A stretch of DNA of 12,497 nt from an uncultured Microcaldota archaeon (GTDB lineage Archaea; Micrarchaeota; Micrarchaeia; Anstonellales; Bilamarchaeaceae): positions 1 through 12,497 of the forward strand of contig CAILMU010000119.1 of assembly GCA_903835325.1 (NCBI GenBank), written 5' to 3'. Positions 6,364-12,497 of the stretch are shown in pieces. Each line of letters begins with the position of its first letter. The stretch's first letter is position 1. The notes beneath the pieces are model-generated. The model was not told where the DNA came from. It ran no database searches and saw only the letters and a list, made by a program, of their open reading frames with translations. The translations under genes were made by a program, and so were the position numbers.

Positions 6364-9111
6364 ATGGATGTCGACAAGAACGCTCTTCGGAAACAGTTCG
6401 CTTCAGAGTGGGAGAAGCACTACAAGCTAAAGGTCTTGATAGAGCGGGGCTTCTTGCGTCAGAAATGCTCCAAATGCGGCAGGATGTTCTGGTCGAAGGA
6501 GAAGCGCGTATTGTGCGGCGATCCCTCCTGCATCGGCTACCAGTTCATCGGCAACACCCCTGTCAAGAAGAAGCTGGACTATATCGGCACCTGGAAGGTG
6601 ATTGAGAAATATTTCACCTCCAACGGGCATGGCTATATCAAACCGTACCCCACGGTCGCCAGATGGCGCGACGATTTGTATTTCACGATAGCATCCATCA
6701 ATGATTTCCAGCCCTATGTTGTGAACGGCGAGTTGGATCCGCCGGCAAATCCATTGATAGTCCCGCAACCATGCATCCGCTTCCCGGATATCGCGAATGT
6801 CGGCGTGAGCGGCAGGCACTACACTAATTTCGTGATGATAGGCCAGCACGCCTTCAACACTAAGAAGACCGGGCTTTTCTATTGGAAAGAGGAGGCGATG
6901 ATGCACGACATCAACTACCTGAAAGCCCTCGGCATCCCGGAAGAGGAGATAATCTTCCAGGAGGATGTCTGGGCCGGAGGAGGGAATTTCGGGCCGTGCA
7001 TCGAGTATTTCTGCCGGGGCCTGGAGCTCGGGAACTGCGTGTTCATGCAGTATGAAACGACGCCGGCAGGGGATCAAAGCGTCGCCGGGACCCGGTACCG
7101 GGAGCTGAAAACCAAAGTCATAGATATGGGTTCAGGCCTCTCGCGCCTTGCCTGGATAACTTCCGGAGAACCGACAAGCTATGAGGTCGTATTCGGTCCT
7201 GTGATTGATGAGATGAAACGCGAGACCGGAGTCAAGGTGGACAAGGACCTTTTCCTAAGCTTTGCCAAGATTTCCGGAAGCCTCAACGAGGACGAAGTCC
7301 CGGACCTTGAAAAAGAGAAGGAACGCATCGCCGCTCTTCTCGGGATAACAAAGAAAGAGCTGTTCGACACGTTGGAGCCTTTGCAATCCCTATACGCTTC
7401 GGCTGACCATCTCTGCACCCTGCTCTTTACGGTGACTGATGGCATGCTCCCGAGCAATGCCGGCGGAGGATACAACCTGCGGCTATTGCTCAGACGGGTC
7501 TACGGATTCCAGCAGCGCTACGGCTACGAGTTCGATTACGCCAAGATAATCGAGGGGCATGCCAAGCATCTCGATTACCTGTTTCCGCACCTTAAGAACG
7601 GCATCGGAACCACCGTGGATGTCCTTGCTGAGGAAGAGAAGCGCTACCGCGCCACGCAGGAGAAAGCGCGGGCGATAGTCCTGAATGTAGTAAAGAAGAC
7701 CGGCGCCCAGAAAGGCATCGCCAACAAAGAGAGGTCTGAGCGGGCGAAAATCAGCGCGCAGGATCTTCTAATACTATACAAGAGCAACGGCATCCCGCCA
7801 GAATCAGTGATGGAAGTAGCTTCCGAGAACGATATCGAAGTTGAGATGCCAGGCAATTTCTACGAACAGGTCCGGGCGGCCGACGGGGAAGAGGCGTCAG
7901 CGGAGAAAGCGCCGGCGGTGAAGGTCCTGTCGCTCGATATAGCTGCGCTTCCGAAGACCGAACCGCTCTACTACTCGCGCGACCGTTCGTTCAAGGCCAG
8001 AATCCTCGGAATAGTCGAAGGGAAATTCATCGTCCTCGATCGCACCGCTTTCTATCCTGAAGGCGGCGGGCAGGTCTCGGACACCGGAACCTTAGAAGTG
8101 GTGCCGGTGACCATGGTCACCAAGCAGGCAGGCGTGGTCCTGCATTGGGTCAAGGACACGAAAGGCTTCAAGAAAGGCCAGGACGTGACGGGTGTCGTGG
8201 ATCTCGAGCGCCGCATGACGATAGTCCGCCACCATACCGCAGCGCACATGCTTAATGCCGCGTGCCGCTCGGTCCTCGGGCCCCATATCTGGCAGGGAGG
8301 GTCATACAAGGACGAAGAAAAGGCGCACCTGGATGTCACGCACTACAAGAAGATAACTCCAGACGAGCTCTCGAGAATAGAGCAGAAGGTCAACGAATAT
8401 GTCATGCAGAACCTGCCGATAGTGACAGAGATACTCCCGCGCAATGCAGCCGAAGCGAAATACGGTTTCACCTTGTATCAGGGCGGGGCTGTACCAGGGA
8501 AGGAGCTGCGCGTGGTCAGTATAGGCGGGATAGACAGCGAAGCCTGCGGAGGCACCCATCATATGCTATCCAAGACCGGCGAGATAGGTTGCTTCAAGAT
8601 AGTGAAGCGCGAGAGCGTGCAGGACGGGATAGAGCGCATCACGTACAAATGCGGTTCTGTCGCGATAGCCTACATGCAGGAGCGCGAGCGCATGCTCCAC
8701 GAGACATCAGAAGTCTTGAGCGTATCCGAAAGCGAATTGAAAAGGACTGTCGAGCGGTTCTTCGACGAATGGAAAATGCAGCGCAAGAAGATAGAGGAGC
8801 TGAGCGACGACCTGGTCAAAGAAGAGGCGCACGAGCTGATTGAAGAATATCCAGGCAAACCAGTTATGAAAATCCTCGATTTGGACGACGTCTCGATACG
8901 GAAGCTCGCTGCGAAGGTCGCTGAAAGCGACAACGCATCAGCGGTCATCATGAACAAATCCGGGACCATCCTCGCAGCAGCCGGAAAGAACTCGGGCCAG
9001 AGCGCGAAAGCGCTCCTAGAGCGCGCGATAAAGGAGCTCGGGGGTTCTGGCGGCGGGAACGAGCGCATCGCGCAGGGGAAAGCGAAGAAAGTCGGGATAG
9101 TCGCTTTTTGA
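6364..9111 (+). CDS. alaS: Alanyl-tRNA synthetase, archaeal type
   Basis: This enzyme charges tRNA-Ala and clears mischarged Ser or Gly. The 915-aa length is normal for archaeal AlaRS. Residues 35-56 hold the archaeal N-terminal knuckle C35-x2-C38...C51-x4-C56. The class II catalytic core follows, with RWRDDLYFTIASINDFQP (100-117) and VPQPCIRFPDI (133-143). GGGYNLRLLLRR near residue 365 belongs to the tRNA-recognition region. The editing domain has AFYPEGGGQ, H624-x3-H628, and C728 with H732 in CGGTHH, so all four zinc ligands are intact. The C-terminal C-Ala domain ends GGSGGGNERIAQGKA. The ATG at 6364 has AGGTG 8 bases upstream. It converges on the ABC permease gene with 10 bases between stops. 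No anomaly is seen. Confidence 0.97.
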   Translation: MDVDKNALRKQFASEWEKHYKLKVLIERGFLRQKCSKCGRMFWSKEKRVLCGDPSCIGYQFIGNTPVKKKLDYIGTWKVIEKYFTSNGHGYIKPYPTVARWRDDLYFTIASINDFQPYVVNGELDPPANPLIVPQPCIRFPDIANVGVSGRHYTNFVMIGQHAFNTKKTGLFYWKEEAMMHDINYLKALGIPEEEIIFQEDVWAGGGNFGPCIEYFCRGLELGNCVFMQYETTPAGDQSVAGTRYRELKTKVIDMGSGLSRLAWITSGEPTSYEVVFGPVIDEMKRETGVKVDKDLFLSFAKISGSLNEDEVPDLEKEKERIAALLGITKKELFDTLEPLQSLYASADHLCTLLFTVTDGMLPSNAGGGYNLRLLLRRVYGFQQRYGYEFDYAKIIEGHAKHLDYLFPHLKNGIGTTVDVLAEEEKRYRATQEKARAIVLNVVKKTGAQKGIANKERSERAKISAQDLLILYKSNGIPPESVMEVASENDIEVEMPGNFYEQVRAADGEEASAEKAPAVKVLSLDIAALPKTEPLYYSRDRSFKARILGIVEGKFIVLDRTAFYPEGGGQVSDTGTLEVVPVTMVTKQAGVVLHWVKDTKGFKKGQDVTGVVDLERRMTIVRHHTAAHMLNAACRSVLGPHIWQGGSYKDEEKAHLDVTHYKKITPDELSRIEQKVNEYVMQNLPIVTEILPRNAAEAKYGFTLYQGGAVPGKELRVVSIGGIDSEACGGTHHMLSKTGEIGCFKIVKRESVQDGIERITYKCGSVAIAYMQERERMLHETSEVLSVSESELKRTVERFFDEWKMQRKKIEELSDDLVKEEAHELIEEYPGKPVMKILDLDDVSIRKLAAKVAESDNASAVIMNKSGTILAAAGKNSGQSAKALLERAIKELGGSGGGNERIAQGKAKKVGIVAF

Positions 9112-9121
9112 TATCCTATCC

Positions 9122-9880
9122 CTAGCTCTCTATCTTATTGAACAAGTAGGCAGCGAGGAGCGTCCCCCCCACCATGAAGACCGAAAGCACCCCTGCGCTC
9201 ACCGCTATCGGGATGCTCGAACTTCCCAGGAACAGGAACCTCAGCGCCTCCACCCCGTAAGTCAAAGGGTCGATATACGATATCATCCTCACAATCTGCG
9301 GGGCATTGTCAAGCGGGAAAAGCGCTCCGGAGAGGAAGAACATCGGGAACACGAGGAAATTCATTATCAGCTGGAACCCGTGCATATCCTCGACCAAGGA
9401 CGCTATCACCAGGCCGAGCGAAACAAAACCCATCGCTATCAGGACCATCAGGAGAACCGCAGCCGGTACGACCGCGAGGTTGATGCTGACGCCGAGGAAT
9501 GTAGCGATCACGAGCATCAGCATCCCCTGGATAAGCGCAGTAGTGCTCCCGCCGAGCGATTTTCCGAAGATGATGCTGGGCCTGCTCACAGGGGCCACAA
9601 GGGTCTCCTTGAGGAAACCGAACTGCCGATCGAAAATCACCATTATCCCCGAAGATATCGAACCGGACATGAGCACCATCCCGAGGATGCCTGGGAATAT
9701 GAACTGCATATAGTTCCCGCTGCTTCCGGGAAGGGTAATCGCGCCGTTCAAGCCCGAACCGAGTACCGCGAGGAAGAAGAAAGGCATCCCGAGGCTGCCG
9801 ATTATTCGGCTGCGCGCGCGGAAGAACCTGATGAGCTCCCGTTTCCAAGTGAAATAGACTGCTGTGAGATCGCGGTGCAT
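9122..9880 (-). CDS. ABC-2 type transporter permease (DrrB-like)
   Basis: This 252-aa integral membrane protein forms the channel of an ABC-2 exporter. Six hydrophobic segments are visible at about 26-44, 58-82, 112-132, 138-161, 170-190 and 225-246. Between the second and third lies DRQFGFLKETLVAPVSR, a cytoplasmic loop typical of the family. The fifth carries the ABC-2 signature NFLVFPMFFLSGALFP. The ATG overlaps the stop of the ATPase gene by one base (TGATG), and GAGG at 9889-9892 lies 8 bases upstream, so the two subunits are co-translated. The substrate cannot be read from sequence; relatives export antibiotics, lipids or polysaccharides. Confidence 0.93.
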   Translation of the reverse strand: MHRDLTAVYFTWKRELIRFFRARSRIIGSLGMPFFFLAVLGSGLNGAITLPGSSGNYMQFIFPGILGMVLMSGSISSGIMVIFDRQFGFLKETLVAPVSRPSIIFGKSLGGSTTALIQGMLMLVIATFLGVSINLAVVPAAVLLMVLIAMGFVSLGLVIASLVEDMHGFQLIMNFLVFPMFFLSGALFPLDNAPQIVRMISYIDPLTYGVEALRFLFLGSSSIPIAVSAGVLSVFMVGGTLLAAYLFNKIES

Positions 9881-10929
9881 CAGTTTCGCCTCGCCCTGAA
9901 CGCCCTCATCCTGAATTTCATCGAATCCTTGCCGGATACGCCCTCTTCGCGGATGGCACGCCCTGTGTAATGAAGGAAAACGTCGTCGAGTGTCGGCTTG
10001 TGCAAACTCACCGCCTTCACTTCTACGCCCTCTTTCCTCGCGACCTCCAGGAGCTCCGGTATCTTCCTCTCGCCGTTGCTGACTTTGAGCGTGATCTTTC
10101 CATCCAGCGATTTTATTCCGACGGCATACGGAAGCGTCTTGAAGGCGGTCTCGAGCCTGGCCGTATCCGTGCTCTCGATGACTATGATGTCTCCCCCGAG
10201 GCTGTTCTTCAGGGTCTCGCTCCTGTCCAAGGCGACTATTTTCCCATGGTCGATTATCGCGACCCTGTCGCAGAGCGCATCCGCTTCCTCCAGGTAATGC
10301 GTTGTGAGGACGATAGTGACCTTCTTCTCCTTCTTCATCTTCCGGATGGCATCCCAGATGCTGCTCCGTGTCTGCGGGTCCAGCCCTAATGTCGGTTCAT
10401 CCAGGAACAGGACCTTCGGGCAATGGAGCAGGCCCCTTGCAATCTCGAGCCTTCTGCGCATCCCGCCTGAGAATGTCTTCACCACGTCGTTCAGCCTGTC
10501 CTCGAGATCGACTATCTTGATTACCGATGTTATCTCCCGTTTGCGGTCTTTGGCTTCGATACCGTACATGGCCGCATGCAGTTCGAGGTTCTCGTAGGCT
10601 GTGAGCTCCTCGTCCAATGACGGGTCCTGGAACACTATCCCTATGCTGTTCCTCACTTCCCCTGGGTTCTTCGTGACATCGTAGCCGTTCACGAACGCGC
10701 TTCCGCTGTTTGGTTTTTTCATGGTCACAAGCATGGATATCAAGGTGGTCTTGCCGGCGCCGTTCGGGCCGAGGAGGCCGAAAATCTCGCCTTCGTTCAC
10801 CTTTATCGAGACAGAATCCACTGCCGTGAGCTGGTCGAACCTCTTCGTCAGATCAGTTGTCTCTATAGTGAAGGGGCCGTTCTCGCCGGCCTTGCCTTTC
10901 GGGGGAGGATCACATTTCTCTTCCAACAT
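9880..10929 (-). CDS. ABC transporter ATP-binding protein (DrrA family)
   Basis: This is the 349-aa ATPase partner of the ABC-2 permease encoded just downstream. It has Walker A GPNGAGKTT (54-62), Q-loop Q101, the signature FSGGMRRRLEIARG (153-166), Walker B VLFLDEPT (173-180) and switch His211. The signature and the C-terminal extension (about 240-325, ending HKPTLDDVFLHYTGR) are characteristic of the DrrA/CcmA-like exporter group. The tail (326-349) is basic and may be disordered. The first 18 residues are also variable. The start lies 15 bases after the stop of the isomerase gene, with GGTG just upstream, consistent with one operon. Confidence 0.95.
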   Translation of the reverse strand: MLEEKCDPPPKGKAGENGPFTIETTDLTKRFDQLTAVDSVSIKVNEGEIFGLLGPNGAGKTTLISMLVTMKKPNSGSAFVNGYDVTKNPGEVRNSIGIVFQDPSLDEELTAYENLELHAAMYGIEAKDRKREITSVIKIVDLEDRLNDVVKTFSGGMRRRLEIARGLLHCPKVLFLDEPTLGLDPQTRSSIWDAIRKMKKEKKVTIVLTTHYLEEADALCDRVAIIDHGKIVALDRSETLKNSLGGDIIVIESTDTARLETAFKTLPYAVGIKSLDGKITLKVSNGERKIPELLEVARKEGVEVKAVSLHKPTLDDVFLHYTGRAIREEGVSGKDSMKFRMRAFRARRN

Positions 10930-10944
10930 AACACCATTGTCTGT

Positions 10945-11673
10945 TCAGGGCGCTCTCTTCAGCAATCCTGGTTTTTCCAGGAACAGGAACCTGCCCGGAT
11001 CCAGATTGAACTCGGATAGCAGGTCCTCGCATGCGAAGTTGTATTTCGCGTTCAAATCTCCAGGTTCCATCTTCTCGCTGCTGTTCACGAAATAATTGGA
11101 GTTCTGGACTATCTCGCCGTTCTTCAGGAAATAATAAGCAGCGCCCTTGTTCGCCGCGTAATCGCCGTAGACGGATTCGAACTTGTCATAGACCAGGTTC
11201 GACATCACCAGGTCGTCCTTCCCCGTGTTTATGGTCACATGGCCGTATTCCGGCGGGATCAAAATCACATCGCCCATCTTGGCCTCGACAATGATGACAT
11301 CGACTGTCCCGCTCCGGTTCCTCTTCTGCAATAAAAGCGTGCACCTTCCATGGAGGACCTGATATGCCTCAGGATAAGCAACCCCATCGTTGCTCATGGG
11401 GTGATAATGGCCATAGGTCTTGGGGAATTCCTCTCCGAGTGGGCCTGGCGGCATGACTGTTATATCGAACCGTATGCCCGAATGCACTATCAGGCCGCGA
11501 TATATGTAATACACATCGAAGCTGCCACGCTCCTCGATCTTCGAGGTGCTCATCAGAGTCTTGGCAAGATCCTTGACCGTGCGGACCGATCTCGGATACC
11601 TGGTCCCGTTCACGATGAGCTCATGGTTCTCAAGTTCGACCTTCAGCGGTTTCTCATAGAGTGCCATTCCCAT
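10945..11673 (-). CDS. pgi: Cupin-type glucose-6-phosphate isomerase (archaeal cPGI)
   Basis: This enzyme interconverts glucose-6-phosphate and fructose-6-phosphate in glycolysis or gluconeogenesis, using the metal-dependent cupin fold rather than the classical PGI fold. In the 242-aa product the cupin metal ligands are in TYGHYHP (two His), YPEAYQVLHG (Glu) and PPEYGHVTIN (His), as in the Pyrococcus enzyme. It is about 50 residues longer than that enzyme, with extra sequence at both ends. The ATG at 11671-11673 is chosen because a GGGGG run lies 9 bases upstream; a TTG at 11682 and an ATG at 11667 are alternatives. The chosen start lies inside the end of the upstream gene, a 20-base overlap, so coupling is likely. 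It is followed 15 bases later by the ABC ATPase gene. Confidence 0.93.
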   Translation of the reverse strand: MGMALYEKPLKVELENHELIVNGTRYPRSVRTVKDLAKTLMSTSKIEERGSFDVYYIYRGLIVHSGIRFDITVMPPGPLGEEFPKTYGHYHPMSNDGVAYPEAYQVLHGRCTLLLQKRNRSGTVDVIIVEAKMGDVILIPPEYGHVTINTGKDDLVMSNLVYDKFESVYGDYAANKGAAYYFLKNGEIVQNSNYFVNSSEKMEPGDLNAKYNFACEDLLSEFNLDPGRFLFLEKPGLLKRAP

Positions 11674-12061
11674 TCTCAACAACCCCCTTCATCCTGTCGA
11701 ATTCATTGAGCATGTCGAGCCTCTTGCGCACGATCAGCTTCTGCTTGCCGAACTTGTGCAGGAGCAGTTTGAGGAGGGTGATGAACTCCCGCTTCTTCAC
11801 CTTGTTCTCGTCATACTCCCGCTCGATAGCGTGTATTGTCTTGAACGATGAGATAAATAAAGCCATATCTATGGAGTCGTTCCCGTTGAAACCGCCCAGC
11901 TTGTTGACAAGGATTATCTTCACCAGGCCGGCCTTGGTCCTGAGCCTTCGGGAGCGCGGGGATTTGCCTTCGACGCCTGTGCTGGTAGTCGCGATCATCT
12001 TCGCAATCGCTTCCCACTCAGCACTCGCGATAGCATCACTGATGCTGCTGGGGCGGTTCAT
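11654..12061 (-). CDS. Hypothetical 135-aa protein, first gene of the pgi-ABC operon
   Basis: I do not recognise this protein. It has no signal peptide, membrane segment or cysteine. Residues 5-25 (SISDAIASAEWEAIAKMI) look helical. A basic patch SPRSRRLRTK (34-43) is followed by a region with hydrophobic helices and alternating Lys/Arg (about 45-125), including KVKKREFITLLKLLLHKFGKQKL. The basic character would suit a nucleic-acid or protein partner, but this is a guess. Its 3' end overlaps the isomerase start by 20 bases. No ribosome binding site precedes the ATG; an AT-rich element lies about 26 bases upstream, so the operon mRNA is probably leaderless. Length, composition and overlap support a real gene. 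Confidence 0.72.
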   Translation of the reverse strand: MNRPSSISDAIASAEWEAIAKMIATTSTGVEGKSPRSRRLRTKAGLVKIILVNKLGGFNGNDSIDMALFISSFKTIHAIEREYDENKVKKREFITLLKLLLHKFGKQKLIVRKRLDMLNEFDRMKGVVENGNGTL

Positions 12062-12080
12062 GGAGTCTAGTAGTTGTTGG

Positions 12081-12092
12081 TAAAATTCTTAA
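12081..12092 (-). promoter_or_regulatory. Putative TATA box for the 12061-to-9122 operon
   Basis: On the minus strand TTAAGAATTTTA is centred about 26 bases upstream of the ATG at 12061, the spacing expected for a leaderless archaeal transcript. It is the only AT-rich element close to that start. This is inferred from position and composition. Confidence 0.4.
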
Positions 12093-12147
12093 TACAATCC
12101 AAATCCTGTCAATACAGCCGATTTTGCGGGGTAAATCAGATGAACAA

Positions 12148-12169
12148 TTATAATAAAAATCTATTTTAT
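12148..12169 (+). promoter_or_regulatory. Putative TATA box and overlapping inverted repeat upstream of the 70-aa ORF
   Basis: TTATAATAAA at 12148-12157 lies about 26 bases before the ATG at 12183, so the transcript would be leaderless. Overlapping it, ATAAAA (12153-12158) and TTTTAT (12164-12169) form an inverted repeat around a 5-base centre, which could be an operator. AT-rich sequence produces such repeats easily, so the operator idea is weak. Confidence 0.4.
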
Positions 12170-12182
12170 CACTAAATATAAC

Positions 12183-12395
12183 ATGTCTCAGCAATCAGCC
12201 ACGGGCCAGGACTCCAAATCAAGGAATCTGGCCAGGATATGGCCTGCTTTCGTGAACATCGAGCGCCGCATCCAGACCGAAGGGCCTTTCGTGCTGGACC
12301 ATCTGCCATCCAAGACCAGGACTGTTTTCGATTCCTGCCTTGGCTGCGGGGCGACATCTATTGAAAAAATCGGCCGAGAGTACTGCCGGCTTTAG
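12183..12395 (+). CDS. 70-aa protein resembling the N-terminus of a SAM-dependent methyltransferase (truncated)
   Basis: Residues 17-60 read ARIWPAFVNIERRIQTEGPF, then VLDHLPSKTRTVFD and SCLGCGATSI. This is the arrangement of a class I methyltransferase N-terminus: a leading helix, then the first beta strand and a motif I-like glycine loop (48-59). The frame stops at 12393-12395, right after motif I, and neither other forward frame continues with methyltransferase-like sequence. It is therefore either a decayed remnant missing most of the domain or a separate small protein. A TATA-like element 26 bases upstream and a terminator-like hairpin at the stop suggest it may still be expressed. The family assignment rests on pattern resemblance only. 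Confidence 0.5.
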   Translation: MSQQSATGQDSKSRNLARIWPAFVNIERRIQTEGPFVLDHLPSKTRTVFDSCLGCGATSIEKIGREYCRL

Positions 12396-12432
12396 CCGAG
12401 CAGGTGAATCGGCCCATTATTTTTCTTTAAAT
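12395..12432 (+). terminator. Hairpin and T-rich tract after the 70-aa ORF
   Basis: GCCGA (12395-12399) pairs with TCGGC (12409-12413) around a 9-base loop, followed by a T-rich stretch through about 12432. The hairpin starts at the last base of the stop codon. The stem is short, and T-rich tracts alone can terminate archaeal transcription. Confidence 0.4.
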
Positions 12433-12444
12433 TTCTAATTCTTA

Positions 12445-12497
12445 GCGTTAAAATAAGCTTTAGCAGCGGGCGCGCCGCCCCGCAGGGGCGGCACACA
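12445..12497 (+). other. TATA-like element followed by very GC-rich hairpin at window edge
   Basis: CGTTAAAATAAGC near 12445-12457 is a good TATA candidate. From about 12466 composition jumps to almost pure G and C. GCCGCCCC (12473-12480) and GGGGCGGC (12484-12491) form a perfect 8-bp stem with a 3-base GCA loop. A sharp AT-to-GC change after a TATA box is what the start of a structured RNA gene would look like in an archaeon. I do not recognise the RNA, and the feature is cut by the window end. A hairpin belonging to a gene beyond the edge is the alternative. Confidence 0.35.

Noticed and set aside
8262..8843. 193-aa plus-strand frame inside alaS
   Set aside because: It is out of frame with the conserved AlaRS editing domain, has biased Arg-rich composition and no ribosome binding site.
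2100..12400. Signs of mobile elements, CRISPR repeats, phage or toxin-antitoxin genes
   Set aside because: I looked for direct repeats, transposase or integrase motifs, regularly spaced repeats and typical small gene pairs, and saw none; the tRNA-Lys gene also has no duplicated 3' end nearby to suggest an attachment site.

Overview
The window is a gene-dense piece of an archaeal chromosome. The evidence is an archaeal/eukaryotic-type glycyl-tRNA synthetase, an archaeal alanyl-tRNA synthetase with an N-terminal Cys4 knuckle, the wyosine-pathway enzyme Taw1, a cupin-type glucose-6-phosphate isomerase, a tRNA gene with bulge-helix-bulge introns, and AT-rich TATA-like elements about 25 bases upstream of several starts, some of which look leaderless. 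Base composition is moderately GC-rich. The small intergenic gaps, many unrecognised small proteins and a two-intron tRNA would suit a DPANN-type archaeon (for example a micrarchaeote-like lineage), but the lineage cannot be fixed from this window alone.

Layout. 1-582 (+): 3' part of purN, cut by the window edge. 679-1140 (+): unrecognised 153-aa protein. 1151-2209 (-): taw1 (4-demethylwyosine synthase), convergent with the previous gene. 2271-2690 (+): small single-pass membrane protein with four extracytoplasmic cysteines. 2712-2860 (-): tRNA-Lys(CUU) with two introns, one in the D-loop and one at 37/38. 2907-3956 (-): lipoprotein with a metallo-beta-lactamase-like (ComEC C-terminal type) domain that has lost its metal ligands; its start overlaps the stop of glyS (3953-5470, -). 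5527-6288 (+): second lipoprotein with an Asn-sequon-rich linker, divergent from glyS. 6364-9111 (+): alaS. 9122-11673 (-): ABC-2 exporter permease, its DrrA-type ATPase and cupin phosphoglucose isomerase, preceded by an overlapping unknown gene (to 12061); together they look like a four-gene operon. 12062-12182: AT-rich divergent promoter region. 12183-12395 (+): 70-aa leaderless ORF resembling the first part of a SAM methyltransferase, followed by a terminator-like hairpin. 12440-12497: a TATA-like element and then a very GC-rich hairpin at the window edge, possibly the start of a structured RNA.

How the genes fit together. Much of the window serves translation: two aminoacyl-tRNA synthetases, a tRNA gene and a tRNA-modifying enzyme lie within 8 kb. 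Two secreted, probably N-glycosylated lipoproteins flank glyS. The right-hand operon pairs a sugar-phosphate isomerase with an exporter without an obvious shared substrate. The strongest unusual signal is the tRNA-Lys gene with a D-loop intron. The degenerate MBL lipoprotein coupled to glyS comes next. I see no CRISPR array, transposase, phage gene or toxin-antitoxin pair.
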